Assembly: GCF_009663685.2 (NCBI RefSeq)
Contig: NZ_RCOG02000036.1
Coordinates: 1-64,000 of the forward strand
DNA length: 64,000 nucleotides
Source of the DNA: Cupriavidus sp. U2
GTDB taxonomy: Bacteria; Pseudomonadota; Gammaproteobacteria; Burkholderiales; Burkholderiaceae
Direction: 5' to 3'
The notes under the pieces are model-generated. The model worked only from the letters and a program-made list of their open reading frames with translations. It ran no database searches and had not been told where the DNA came from. The translations under genes and the position numbers were made by a program. This document shows positions 16,793 to 25,360 of the stretch, piece after piece; the stretch's first letter is position 1; each line of letters starts with the position of its first letter.

Positions 16793-17791
16793 TCAGTTGC
16801 CCTGGGCGGTGCTGTCCTTGACGACACGCGCGGCAATCTCGTGCACCTGGCGGATACGCTGCGCCGTCTGTTCGGGTGTCAGCGTCTGCACGTCCACCTG
16901 CACGCGGCTCAGGGCCGCCACCGTGTCAGGCTCGGCGAGGATCTCGCCGATCCACTGGCGCAGTTTCGCCAGCACCTCTGGTGGCACATTGCGTGGCGCC
17001 GTGATAAAGAAAGCCCCGGCCAGCGAGTCTTCCCAGCCCTTGACGCCGGCGTCGCGGATGCTCGGCACGTTAGGAAGATCCGGCGAACGTGCGCCGCCAA
17101 AATACGCCAGCGCCCGCAGCTTGCCTTGCTTGATGAACTGCGTGCTGAGCGGATCGAACACCATGTCCACGTGTCCGGCCACCACGTCGGCCACGGCGGG
17201 GGCACTGCCTTTGTATGGCACGTGGCGAATGTCGATATTGGCCAGCCGCTTGAGCAATTCCCCGGCCAGGTGCCCCGGCGTGCCGTTCCCCGAGCTGGCG
17301 AACGTGATCTTGCCCGGGTTGGCGCGCGCGTAGGCAATCAGCTCCGGCAGCGTGCGGATCGGCAGTGAAGGGTTGATCGCCACCGTTGCCAGCGAGTTGC
17401 CGATGTAGGCTACCGGCACGAGATCGTGGAACGGATCGAACTTCACGGTCATCAGCTGCGGCGCGATGGCCAGGTTGCCGATGGACGTATTGAGCAGCGT
17501 ATAGCCGTCGGCCGGTGACGACGCCACGTAACCCGCACCGAGCGTGCCGCCTGCGCCGGCCTTGTATTCGACCACCACCGGTTGCCCGGCCTTTTCGGCG
17601 AGCCGCTTGGCGATGATCCGCGCGACGTTGTCATTGGTGCCGCCGGGCGTATAGGGCACCACGTAGTTGATCGGTTTCGACGGAAACGGTTGTTGGGCCG
17701 CCGCGCTCACAGTGGCGACATGGAGTACGGCGGGTATCGCCAGTACGGATAGCGCGACGCGCAGGGCGGTGGGGCAGGCGGGGAAGCGCAT
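16793..17791 (-). CDS. Bug family periplasmic receptor
   Basis: A 332-aa secreted receptor: signal segment ending VSAAAQQ, then FPSKPINYVVPYTPGGTNDN, PADGYTLL, HVPYKGSAPA and the C-terminal lobe. It lies between flavin monooxygenase genes, so it probably captures their substrate in the periplasm. The gap to the upstream gene is 153 bp, so an extra promoter is possible, while the next gene follows at 12 bp. No TctA or TctB partner is present. Confidence 0.92.
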   Translation of the reverse strand: MRFPACPTALRVALSVLAIPAVLHVATVSAAAQQPFPSKPINYVVPYTPGGTNDNVARIIAKRLAEKAGQPVVVEYKAGAGGTLGAGYVASSPADGYTLLNTSIGNLAIAPQLMTVKFDPFHDLVPVAYIGNSLATVAINPSLPIRTLPELIAYARANPGKITFASSGNGTPGHLAGELLKRLANIDIRHVPYKGSAPAVADVVAGHVDMVFDPLSTQFIKQGKLRALAYFGGARSPDLPNVPSIRDAGVKGWEDSLAGAFFITAPRNVPPEVLAKLRQWIGEILAEPDTVAALSRVQVDVQTLTPEQTAQRIRQVHEIAARVVKDSTAQGN

Positions 17792-17944
17792 GACGATCGG
17801 GAGGGGACGCAGGAAGGTTTGGAAGCCGGAGTGAATGCGTGAAGCAGACCGGTCATCGTAGGTGGATACGCCTTGGCCCGGAACTGCCGATTTGTCATGT
17901 CGTTAGCCGCTCTGGTGATAAGCGGCCGGGGGCTCGGAACGATG

Positions 17945-19054
17945 TCAGGCCGCGTGGTGGTGCTGCTGTGCGTCGATCTGCCGTGCACCGTCGCGCAGCA
18001 ACGGAATCAGCGCACGGCCGAACTCGACAGCATCGGTACGCGGATCGAATCCGCGAAACAAGAAGCCGCTGATGCCTGCGCGGTAGTACTCCAGAATCGA
18101 TTCCGCCACCTGTGTGGCCGTGCCGACGATCGCGGTGGTGTTGCCGGGGGCGTTGGTGGCCTTTGCCACGCCCATGAACAGCCGCTTATCGAGCACGTCG
18201 CCCTGCGCGGCCTGTCGCAGCAGGCGGCGAGAGCCTTCGTTCTCCGCACTGGCGGACGGCGTATGGCCGCCAAACACACGGGAAGCCGGGCTCCATAGTC
18301 CGACATCCCGCGTCGCTTGCTCGATCTCGCGCGCGCGTTGCCACGCTTCATGCTCCGTCGCCCCGAGAATCACCCGGATGGAGATGCTGAACCGGGGTCT
18401 GCGCCCGAGCGGCCGCGCCGCATCGCGCACGGATGCTGTCAGCTCCCTGGCGCCGTCGAGTGACTCGCCCCACAGCGCGAAAATATCGGCGCGTCGGGCC
18501 GCAACGGCGATGGCAGGTTCCGATGCGCCACCGAACGAGATGGGGATGGCTGCCTGCAAGGGCTTGAGTTCCGAGAAGGCATTCTCGAAGCGGTAATGCG
18601 TGCCTTCGTGGCTGAACGGTTCACGGCGGGTCCAGACGTTGTGAAGGATTTCGAGGTATTCGTCCGTGCGGGCATAGCGGTCGTCATGCTCGAGATAGTC
18701 ACCATCGCGGCGCTGTTCGGCGTTACGCCCGCCTGTGATGATATGGATCAGCAGGCGCCCGCCCGTGTAATGATCCAGCGTGGCGAGCTTGCGAGCCGCA
18801 AGGGTGGGCGAGAGGAAGCCAGGCCGATGTGCCAGCAGGAACTTCAACCGCTTTGTGACGCCTGCCGCCCGGGCGGTCGTCAGGAAGTTGTCGGCCCAGC
18901 CGGAGTTGTGCGGCAGCAGTACCCCGTCGAAATCCGCCGCTTCATGCTCGCTGGCGCGCTGCTCGATGTGAGCGATATCGAAGGCTGGCCCTTCCGCCGG
19001 GATGACCTCCGAAAACAGACGCGGGTAGAGCGTCCCATACAGTTCTACAGGCAT
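17945..19054 (-). CDS. SsuD-like LLM-class flavin-dependent monooxygenase
   Basis: A 369-aa luciferase-like monooxygenase resembling alkanesulfonate monooxygenase. It has HNSGWADNFLTTARAAGVTK, LLAHRPGFLSPTLAARKLAT, GGRLLIHIITGGRNAEQRRD and FSFGG-like SFGGASEP motifs. SsuD releases sulfite from sulfonates with reduced FMN. It is the second gene of the operon (24 bp after the first), grouped with two NtaA/DszA-type enzymes and a Bug receptor. Whether the substrate is a sulfonate, sulfone or amine cannot be told from sequence alone. Confidence 0.9.
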   Translation of the reverse strand: MPVELYGTLYPRLFSEVIPAEGPAFDIAHIEQRASEHEAADFDGVLLPHNSGWADNFLTTARAAGVTKRLKFLLAHRPGFLSPTLAARKLATLDHYTGGRLLIHIITGGRNAEQRRDGDYLEHDDRYARTDEYLEILHNVWTRREPFSHEGTHYRFENAFSELKPLQAAIPISFGGASEPAIAVAARRADIFALWGESLDGARELTASVRDAARPLGRRPRFSISIRVILGATEHEAWQRAREIEQATRDVGLWSPASRVFGGHTPSASAENEGSRRLLRQAAQGDVLDKRLFMGVAKATNAPGNTTAIVGTATQVAESILEYYRAGISGFLFRGFDPRTDAVEFGRALIPLLRDGARQIDAQQHHHAA

Positions 19055-19078
19055 TGTGCGTCTCCGGTGAGAATGGGT

Positions 19079-20449
19079 TCAGATCGAGGCCGTCCCGGCC
19101 GCGTTCGGAGCCAGGGTCGCCGGATGTGGCGGCCGCTTCAGCCCAAGGTGATCGCGCAGTGTGGTGCCCGTGTACTCGGTGCGGAACAGGCCCCGACGGC
19201 GCAGTTCAGGCAGCACCAGGCGGATGAAGTCATGCAGGCCGCCCGGCAGAAACGGCGCCATGATGTTGTATCCGTCCGCGCCATATCGTCGGAACCGCTC
19301 CTCGAGCTGGTCGGCGATTTGCGGGGCGGTGCCCACCAGCTGCCAGTGACCGCGCGCACCGGCCACCCGCTGGTATAGCTGGCGGATGGTGAGGTTTTCG
19401 CGGCGCGCGAGGTCCACCACCAGCCGCTGGCGGCTTTTGGTCCCGTTGGTTTCGGGCAGATCCGGAATCGGGCCGTCGAGAGGATATGAGGACAGGTCAA
19501 AGCCGCCGGTCAGGTTCGACACCAGCGTCAATCCCACCACGGGATCGATCAGCGCCTGCAGTTGTTCAAATTTCTCCTGTGCTTCGGCTTCCGAATCCGC
19601 GACCACCGGGAACACGCCCGGCATGATCTTCAGATCGGCGGGCGTCCGGCCGTGACGGGCCAACCGCGACTTGAGGTCGGCATAGAACGCCACGGCCTCG
19701 TCTAGCGTCTGCTGGGCGGTGAACACGACCTCTCCGCAGCGCGCGGCCAGTTCCTTGCCGGCTTCCGACGATCCGGCCTGGACGACGACAGGGTGTCCCT
19801 GTGGCGGCCGCGAAACATTGAGCGGCCCCCGCACCTGGAAATGCTCGCCCTTGTGGTGCAGGACGTGGCGCTTGTCGCGTTCGAAGTAGATGCCGGCGGT
19901 CTTGTCGCGCACGAAGGCGTCGTCTTCCCAGCTATCCCATAACCCTGCCACGACGTCCACGAATTCGGTGGCGCGCGCGTAGCGATCGGCGTGCAGAAGG
20001 TTGTCGTCACGGTTGAAGTTGCGGGCTTCGTGATCGTTGCCCGTGGTGACCACGTTCCAGCCGGCGCGGCCACCGGACAGGTGATCAAGCGACGCGAACT
20101 TCCGGGCGACGTGATACGGCTCGTTGAACGACGTCGACGCCGTTGCCACCAGGCCGATGCGGTCGGTCACGACCGACAGCGCCGACAGCAACGTGATGGG
20201 TTCGAACTGCGCCTGATAGTTGTGGGCCACCCGACTCAGGAATTCGACGTTGTCCCCGCGCGTGCCGACGCCGTCGGCCAGGAAGACCAGATCGAACTTG
20301 GCGGCTTCCGCTGCACGGGCAAGGTCTGCGTAAAAGCGAAGATCGGTGCCGCCATCGGCCTGCGCCTGGGGATGCCGCCACGCGGCGATGTGATGGCCCG
20401 AAGGGTACAGGAAGGCCCCCAGGCTCAATTGACCGGTACGTTGCGACAT
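19079..20449 (-). CDS. NtaA/SnaA/DszA-family FMN-dependent monooxygenase (2)
   Basis: A 456-aa flavin monooxygenase and first gene of the operon. It opens LSLGAFLYPSGHHIAAWRHP and contains GGRAGWNVVTTGN, RDKTAGIYFERDK, VVQAGSSEAGKELAARCGEV and the C-terminal GTTLRDHLGL shared with its paralog at 15500. It belongs to the subgroup with dimethylsulfide and dibenzothiophene-sulfone monooxygenases. The segment 20450-20854 upstream would hold the operon promoter. Confidence 0.9.
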   Translation of the reverse strand: MSQRTGQLSLGAFLYPSGHHIAAWRHPQAQADGGTDLRFYADLARAAEAAKFDLVFLADGVGTRGDNVEFLSRVAHNYQAQFEPITLLSALSVVTDRIGLVATASTSFNEPYHVARKFASLDHLSGGRAGWNVVTTGNDHEARNFNRDDNLLHADRYARATEFVDVVAGLWDSWEDDAFVRDKTAGIYFERDKRHVLHHKGEHFQVRGPLNVSRPPQGHPVVVQAGSSEAGKELAARCGEVVFTAQQTLDEAVAFYADLKSRLARHGRTPADLKIMPGVFPVVADSEAEAQEKFEQLQALIDPVVGLTLVSNLTGGFDLSSYPLDGPIPDLPETNGTKSRQRLVVDLARRENLTIRQLYQRVAGARGHWQLVGTAPQIADQLEERFRRYGADGYNIMAPFLPGGLHDFIRLVLPELRRRGLFRTEYTGTTLRDHLGLKRPPHPATLAPNAAGTASI

Positions 20450-20638
20450 GTCTGGAGAAGTCTGGCACGAAAGAGTCTCTCAGCGTAACCAATCTCGGTT
20501 GCATGACTAAGCGCGAATACCGCATTTCGATACCGCTGTCAGCCTTTGATGGATATTCGGATTTAAACCGCAGGCGCAGGAGCGGCGATCTGCATTGCAT
20601 ATGCGTCAGGGTGGCTTTTCCATATCCGTAATCGGTCG

Positions 20639-20802
20639 TTTGTGCGGGAGGCGTGGATCCGGGAGCAGATCAGCGTTCCCGTCGCGGCTGGACCCCGGGA
20701 TGCCGAGGTATTGGCTTCAGACCCGGTATGCCGCAACCTCAAGGCGCACGCGCTCCATCTCGTACGGGATGAAGCGCGGCGCCATCTGGCAGTTCAGTGA
20801 AT
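20639..20802 (+). pseudogene. Unassigned short coding-like remnant upstream of the monooxygenase operon
   Basis: A frame reading VREAWIREQISVPVAAGPRD and LKAHALHLVRDEARRHLAVQ ends with TGA at about 20800. It lacks a start and looks like the C-terminal tail of a deleted protein, possibly a regulator of the divergent operon. The identity is not established. Confidence 0.25.
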
Positions 20803-20854
20803 ATGATTTTGTCTAGGGGCTTCTGAAATGTCACCCCGCCCGCTACATTCAATG

Positions 20855-21888
20855 TCAGTCTGAGCGTGCTTTTTGTGCGGGGGCATGTTCTTTCTGGGCT
20901 TTATTGGTCGGGCGGTGGCGCTGGCCGGACGCGCCTGGGCTGGGTGCAGAGTGGGGCGGTTGCCTGGCGGCGGGCAAAGTTAAAATGTCCGCGGCGCGCG
21001 GATTCAGCGGGGCCGCAACCAGCGCACGCTCCAGATCCAGCCGGTTGATCAGCCGCTGGCGCTTGACGTTCAGGGGCACCTTGGCCGGGCGCGGCGGTTC
21101 GCCCAGGAGCGTGCGCGACGGGCCCGCCTGATGCCGGCTGTCAAGTAGCGCCTGCACCTGTGCGGCGATAGCCAGCATAGGTGGTGTAGAGCAGGGACGC
21201 GCCCTCGATCCACAGCTCGACGCGTCCATCCGATACTCGGCCACCTCGATGTAGCGATGGATCAGGCGCCGATGCTCGGGCCGATCTTCGATCAGGTACA
21301 TCACCTTGGCGTACTGCAGCGTCAGGCTCTGCGAGACCTTGCGCCATTCGCGCCAGCTGAAGATGCGCGCCAGGTCTTCGTCACCACGCAGCGGCCGGTG
21401 TGCATCGAAGTCGCGCTTCGGCACCTTGGCAAAACGCGCATTGAAGGCGGCGATAAAGGTCGGCGCATAGGCATTGGCGGCTTCCATGCTGGAGATGCCG
21501 CGCAACCGTAGCTCCTTGACCAGCCGGTCCTGCAGGGTGACGTTCATCCGCTCGACACGCCCCTTGGCCGGGCTGGAATTGGCACACAGGATGTCGATAT
21601 TGAGTTCGAACCGGGGCCGCCCGAACTGCGTATACCCGCCCCTCGGCGGCATCCTTGGCATTGACGCGGAAGATCCCGGCCTTGTCCGAATAGAACGCCA
21701 TCGGCTTGCCGTAGCGCTCGACATAGGCGCGCGTGGCGATGAAGTACGCCGGTGTCGATTCGGTCGGCACGAAACAGCAACTGCATCAGGCGGCTGGTCG
21801 CGTCGTCCACGTAGACCAGCAGCGTGCAGGCTGGCGCCAGGTCCTCGAACCAGGCGTGGTCGCTGCCGTCTATCTGCAACAGGCGCTA
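20855..21888 (-). pseudogene. IS1202/ISNCY-type transposase, frameshifted and truncated
   Basis: Three frames are needed to read this DDE transposase. QIDGSDHAWFEDLAPACTLL and VYVDDATSRL (from about 21885), then PTESTPAYF and YVERYGKPMAFYSDKAGIFR, then ANSSPAKGRVERMNVTLQDR with LVKELRLRGISSMEAANAY and the C-terminal part to 20855. These are the typical D, D and E blocks of the IS1202-like ISNCY group. The N-terminal HTH domain is missing. The frame changes make it inactive. Confidence 0.85.
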
Positions 21889-22344
21889 CGCCAAATCAAT
21901 AGCCACTGGTCCGCCGGTCGGCTCGCTTTCTGGCTTCCTCGGCGTGCTTGTGTCCTTCGTCTTTCGCAGTGAACTACGTGCCTTGCTGACCCGTTCCAGC
22001 GCCAAATCGTCGCCCTGGTGGTCGCGCAGGTCGGCAACGCTGCGGGTGGCGGCGCTGAACCGATCCATGCGGCGCGGGCTCCGACCATCGTCCCAAACAT
22101 CCTCCGCTTCGTCGCCCAGTGCGTCCAGGTCCAAGTCCGATTTGATGCGGTGGCGCAGCGGGGCGATGTTTTCCGCCTCATTGCGTGCCGGACGATCGTG
22201 CAGGCGTCGCGCCTGTTCGTCGTCCATGTCTGGCGCTGACAGGATCGCGGCGCGCTTCTCGTCGCGCAGAATCGGCGCGGATTGCGCGTAGCTCGGCCAC
22301 TTTCGCTTCATCCCGCACCACTTCCAGGCGATCGCTCCTCCCAT
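21886..22344 (-). CDS. Hypothetical acidic/basic protein abutting the broken transposase
   Basis: A 152-aa frame rich in charged residues (RDEKRAAILSAPDMDDEQAR, then LDLDALGDEAEDVWDDGRSP). It runs exactly up to the truncated transposase, so its stop may be created by the IS junction. I do not recognise a family. The stretch 22345-22709 that follows has no supported gene, only hairpins. Confidence 0.35.
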   Translation of the reverse strand: MGGAIAWKWCGMKRKWPSYAQSAPILRDEKRAAILSAPDMDDEQARRLHDRPARNEAENIAPLRHRIKSDLDLDALGDEAEDVWDDGRSPRRMDRFSAATRSVADLRDHQGDDLALERVSKARSSLRKTKDTSTPRKPESEPTGGPVAIDLA

Positions 22345-22642
22345 TGGGGCGGCGTCATGCGCAAAGCGTTGGCTACTCGGACGGGCAAACCGGGTGGTCG
22401 TGTCTGTATCAACTGGCCAGAACCGGGGCCATTCTTAGCGTGATGGCATCAAGTTAGCTGTGGAGATTCAGCACTCCTAGGGGCGCGGCGGGCACAAGTT
22501 CTACGACGACGCGGGTCCTACTGGATAGGGACTCGCGTTGAGGATAATACGAAGAATCGCCGCTCCGGATCAGAGGAATGCTGGCGATGCGTCACCCCTT
22601 TCGAGGGATGCGCTGCAGTAAGCACTATGCCAATCTTCGAGG

Positions 22643-22705
22643 GCCGAGCGATCGGCCCTTTGCATTGATGAGCCACGACCACTGCGGCCGTGACTCTTTT
22701 TTTTG
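22643..22705 (+). terminator. GC hairpin and T-run upstream of IS30
   Basis: AGGGCCGA-N4-TCGGCCCT near 22639-22658 is a perfect 8-bp stem, followed about 30 nt later by a second weak stem (CACGACC...GGCCGTG) and an eight-T run ending about 22704. The second structure with its T-run has the form of an intrinsic terminator. It would insulate the IS30 transposase from upstream transcription, or be the end of an unidentified transcript. Confidence 0.4.
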
Positions 22706-22731
22706 GCCGGGCGGTCTCTAGAATGAAGTGC

Positions 22732-22753
22732 AACACCCTGATGTTAGGGTGTT
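22732..22753 (+). promoter_or_regulatory. Hairpin over the transposase translation start region
   Basis: AACACCCT-N6-AGGGTGTT forms a perfect 8-bp stem ending 3 nt before the transposase ATG at 22757. The same hairpin is at 509-530 in the other copy. If transcripts enter from outside, it would hide the ribosome-binding region, a known way for insertion sequences to limit transposase made by read-through. The role is inference. Confidence 0.5.
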
Positions 22754-22756
22754 GGG

Positions 22757-23767
22757 ATGAGACAATGCTACAGTCAACTGGGTATCGAAGAGCGTAACTG
22801 TATTCATCGCCTGCTAAACGAGGGGTGCAGCCTGCGTCAGGTCGCGAGAGTGGTGGGGCGAAGTCCGTCGACTATTTCACGCGAGGTTGCCCGGGCCGGA
22901 GGTCGTCGTTCCTACGATGCTGCGAGCGCGCAGGGTATGGCGCTGAGACGGCGTCGACGTGGGCCGCGCAAGCTGGCAGCAGGCACGGCGCTGCTGAAAC
23001 TGGTGAGAGCATGGCTGCGCGTGGGCTATTCACCGCAACAGATTGCAGGCAGACTCCGGCGCATGTATGCCCACCAGCCGGAGTTCCATGTGTCCCACGA
23101 GACGATCTACTGCGTGATCTACGCCACGCCGCGCGGTGAGCTGCGCCGCGAGCTAATCGGCAGCCTGCGTAAGGCCCACAAGGAGCGTCGTTCACGGGGC
23201 GCGTGGAACGATCGCCGAGGCAAGCTGCAGGATATGCGCTCGATCCACGAGCGGCCCGAGGAGGTGTTCGATCGGCTGGTGCCCGGACATTGGGAAGGCG
23301 ACCTGATCAAGGGCGCGGGCAATCGCAGCGCAGTGGCGACGCTGGTGGAACGCAAGACGCGCTTCGTGGTGCTGGCGAAGATGGACGGTTGCGGGGCGGA
23401 GGCAGCGCTGGAGGCGTTGACCAAGAAGTTTCGTCGTGTGCCGCTGGCGCTTCGCAAGAGCTTGACCTACGACCAGGGCAAAGAGATGGCGCATCACGCA
23501 GAACTGACCAGGCGAGTCAGTATCGAAGTGTTCTTTGCCGACCCGCACAGTCCGTGGCAGAGGCCAAGCAACGAGAACATGAACGGACTGGTTCGGGAGT
23601 ATCTACCGAAAGGCGACGATCTATCGGTCTTCTCGCAGGGGTACTTGAACAGAGTCGCGAAGGCGCTGAACTATCGCCCTCGGGCGGTTCTCGACTTCGC
23701 CACTCCCGCCGAAGCCATGGCCGAAGAGATCAACAAATTACGAACTGGTGTTGCATCTCAGACTTGA
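22757..23767 (+). CDS. IS30-family transposase
   Basis: A 336-aa DDE transposase. The N-terminal HTH region contains EERNCIHRLLNEGCSLRQVA and SPSTISREVARAGG. The catalytic domain shows the first aspartate in GHWEGDLIKG, the second in LTYDQGKEMAHH, and the final glutamate in NENMNGLVREYLPKG, all typical of IS30. Length equals intact family members. It acts on the 25-bp terminal repeats. Confidence 0.96.
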   Translation: MRQCYSQLGIEERNCIHRLLNEGCSLRQVARVVGRSPSTISREVARAGGRRSYDAASAQGMALRRRRRGPRKLAAGTALLKLVRAWLRVGYSPQQIAGRLRRMYAHQPEFHVSHETIYCVIYATPRGELRRELIGSLRKAHKERRSRGAWNDRRGKLQDMRSIHERPEEVFDRLVPGHWEGDLIKGAGNRSAVATLVERKTRFVVLAKMDGCGAEAALEALTKKFRRVPLALRKSLTYDQGKEMAHHAELTRRVSIEVFFADPHSPWQRPSNENMNGLVREYLPKGDDLSVFSQGYLNRVAKALNYRPRAVLDFATPAEAMAEEINKLRTGVASQT

Positions 23768-23798
23768 AACCGCCGGGTCATTCTTCTCACGGTGCTGA

Positions 23799-24011
23799 GC
23801 CTCTGATTGGCTTGAATTTGGCGGCGACAAAAATTTTATAGAAAAATATATCGTTAGAAGTGCCGCCGTTGAATATACCGCCAATGTCGTCTTCTTCATG
23901 ATGACCCTGATGTATTCGTTGCGTTATATGCTAGAACGGATGAGGTTTTGTTTGCCACCCCCAAGAGGTCTGGTGCGCGATTACATTTTTAGAAATCTGC
24001 TATTAGAATGA
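23799..24011 (+). pseudogene. Coding remnant cut by IS30, membrane-type C-terminus
   Basis: An open frame of 70 codons without a start runs from just after the IS30 right end to a TGA at 24009-24011. It reads FGGDKNFIEKYIVRSAAVEY, then a hydrophobic stretch TANVVFFMMTLMYSLRYML and RGLVRDYIFRNLLLE. The composition is convincingly coding and AT-rich. It appears to be the C-terminal part of a membrane protein truncated by the element. The next frame's ATG overlaps the stop (ATGA), as in an operon. Confidence 0.45.
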
Positions 24012-24231
24012 TGAAATCGCTCCGATACGGCGCTGCCCTCATTTGCGTCGTCGCTGGTGTGGTTTTCGCTGTGTTACATATGCACCTTGTCGTATTACGG
24101 CACCGATTCACGGCGCGCGTTTTTACTGACCGAAGGGACAAGCTACGCCATATGCAAACGTCTCCGGGTGAACCATTCGCTCGCCCTTTGCACTACCAAC
24201 TGCTTATCACGAAATCGCCGGGGCCCAGTCC
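24008..24231 (+). pseudogene. Small membrane-anchored N-terminus running into an H-NS-like remnant
   Basis: The frame starts MMKSLRYGAALICVVAGVVF, a likely membrane anchor coupled by ATGA overlap to the preceding remnant. Near 24196-24230 it encodes LHYQLLITKSPGPSP, which matches the N-terminal LSHYRQLILPLQPMPSP of the H-NS-like gene at 2068-2376. The continuing homology then moves into the frame annotated at 24232, so a one-base frame change around 24228 is likely. Confidence 0.35.
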
Positions 24232-24486
24232 TTGCGCGAGCGCGCTGACGCCGTTCTGTGGATCAAGTCCCAGATGGCCCGCCTCGGGCTGACGTACGAG
24301 CACCTCCTGGCGGCAGGCTGCTTCGAGGCTCCCGGCGTGGCCGGAGACTCTGCCTCCGGCGCGGTCCGGTTCCGGGACGCCGATGGCCACGTCTGGAATG
24401 GCGTTGGCGATCTGCCGGATTGGCTGCAGCGCGCCGTCAATGCCTTGCAGTCGATCGAGCATTTCCGCGTCGAGCGAAAGGCTTAG
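24232..24486 (+). CDS. H-NS C-terminal-domain-like small protein (copy 2, possibly frameshifted)
   Basis: 84 aa from a TTG. It aligns with the product at 2068-2376: ADAVLWIKSQMARLGLTYEH, a shared AGCF, then RDADGHVWNGVGDLPDWLQR and SIEHFR. The DGHVW-G-G-PDWL pattern is a diverged H-NS DNA-binding motif. The N-terminal part of the homology lies in the preceding frame, so the native gene may be broken. If the TTG is used, a short protein would still contain the whole C-terminal domain. Confidence 0.55.
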   Translation: MRERADAVLWIKSQMARLGLTYEHLLAAGCFEAPGVAGDSASGAVRFRDADGHVWNGVGDLPDWLQRAVNALQSIEHFRVERKA

Positions 24487-24617
24487 CTTGGGCGGAAGGC
24501 CGTACCCGACCCATCCCGGCCTTTGATGAACGAAGATTGGATGTCCAATGTCAACGTCAAATCGGACGCTGGCCGCAATTGGGCCGATGATGGTGCGAAT
24601 GTAAGCATCACATTCGC

Positions 24618-24962
24618 TTAGCCACGCGGGTTTCCGGGCAGCGTGCCCTCGCCACGTAGCAAGTTCGTAGCAGTGGCGTCCGCATCCCGGCCGATCTCCA
24701 CCGTGAAATCCACGGGCGGCGGCATCTCGAACCCCCGCACCACGCCGTACAAGTCCAGTGCACAGAAGCCTCTCTGGAGGATCTCGGCCAGCACCAAGGG
24801 CGGCGAGATGCCCGGCAGCGGCGTCTCGATTGTCAGTTGGGTCGCGCTCAGCGTGTAGGGCGCCCCCAGCCAGTGGCGTACCAACAGCGGGCAGTCGATC
24901 AGGTCCTTGTCGTGCGGCAAGATCAGCGCACGGGTGCCGCGGCGCAGCAGGATAATGTCCAT
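24618..24962 (-). CDS. Hypothetical 114-aa protein
   Basis: The sequence starts MDIILLRRGTRALILPHDKD and contains PLLVRHWLGAPYTLSATQLT, then ISPPLVLAEILQRGFCALDL and VDFTVEIGRDADATATNLLR. It looks like a regular alpha/beta domain and is probably coding. Earlier starts at 24995 and 25037 are possible; none has a strong ribosome-binding site. I do not recognise the family. It lies in the second small-gene island. Confidence 0.45.
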   Translation of the reverse strand: MDIILLRRGTRALILPHDKDLIDCPLLVRHWLGAPYTLSATQLTIETPLPGISPPLVLAEILQRGFCALDLYGVVRGFEMPPPVDFTVEIGRDADATATNLLRGEGTLPGNPRG

Positions 24963-25144
24963 GGCGGTGGCTCGATGGGAGCGTGCGGGAGACATTTCAT
25001 CGTAATCCGGTTGCGCGGTGTTCGCTAGGGCACCCATATTCCTGAGGAAGTTTTCCGAAATTGCTGCATTGCGGACGTGGGGCGTGCGACGTTCGGGGCC
25101 TACAGTCGTCTGCAGGCGGACGGGAAAAGGGCGAGGGGTCGCAG

Positions 25145-25357
25145 ATGTGGGTGTGGGACCGAGAAATAGCCGAAGCGCGCCGGCGCGTGAGGGAGCAGGT
25201 GCGGCGCGTGCGCGCCACGCGTCAGGACGGCGGCGATGTGTTCCTCGCGGAACGGGTGTTGCGCTACCTCTGGCGTAGCTATGGCGCCATGATCACCGGT
25301 CGACGTGTGTGGGCAGATCGGCATCCTTCCGATCATGCCCATGCAGATTGGCGATGA
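25145..25357 (+). CDS. Small helical arginine-rich protein (family B, copy 1)
   Basis: A 70-aa protein with GAGGGG 6 nt before its ATG. Its core RRRVREQVRRVRATRQDGGD followed by ERVLRYLWRSYGAMI aligns without gaps to products at 55388 and 58293. The pattern suggests two amphipathic helices. It is convergent with the gene at 25361-25591, leaving 3 bp; that partner is itself a distant relative, and the same convergent arrangement recurs at 58.3-58.6 kb. The function is unknown. Confidence 0.65.
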   Translation: MWVWDREIAEARRRVREQVRRVRATRQDGGDVFLAERVLRYLWRSYGAMITGRRVWADRHPSDHAHADWR

Positions 25358-25360
25358 ATT

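Larger units (their letters stand above)
22710..23774 (+). mobile_element. Complete IS30-family insertion sequence
   Basis: The element is 1065 bp with imperfect 25-bp terminal inverted repeats at 22710-22734 and 23750-23774; both begin GGCGGT and end TGCAAC, with 19 of 25 positions matching by eye. One transposase gene fills it. No 2-3 bp target duplication is evident (CCG left, GGG right), which fits rearrangement with the inverted copy at 1-552. It interrupts or abuts a coding remnant on its right (23799-24011). Confidence 0.92.

Noticed and set aside
15530-17368. Long plus-strand frame of 612 codons
   Set aside because: It is antisense to the monooxygenase and Bug genes, rich in His, Arg and Gln as expected for a mirror frame of GC-rich coding DNA, and matches no family.
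22550-22709. Possible riboswitch-like leader before IS30
   Set aside because: Several hairpins and a T-run are present, but no known riboswitch core could be matched and the IS30 insertion separates it from any gene.
22705-23778. Target-site duplication for the right IS30 copy
   Set aside because: Flanking triplets CCG and GGG differ, so no duplication could be supported.
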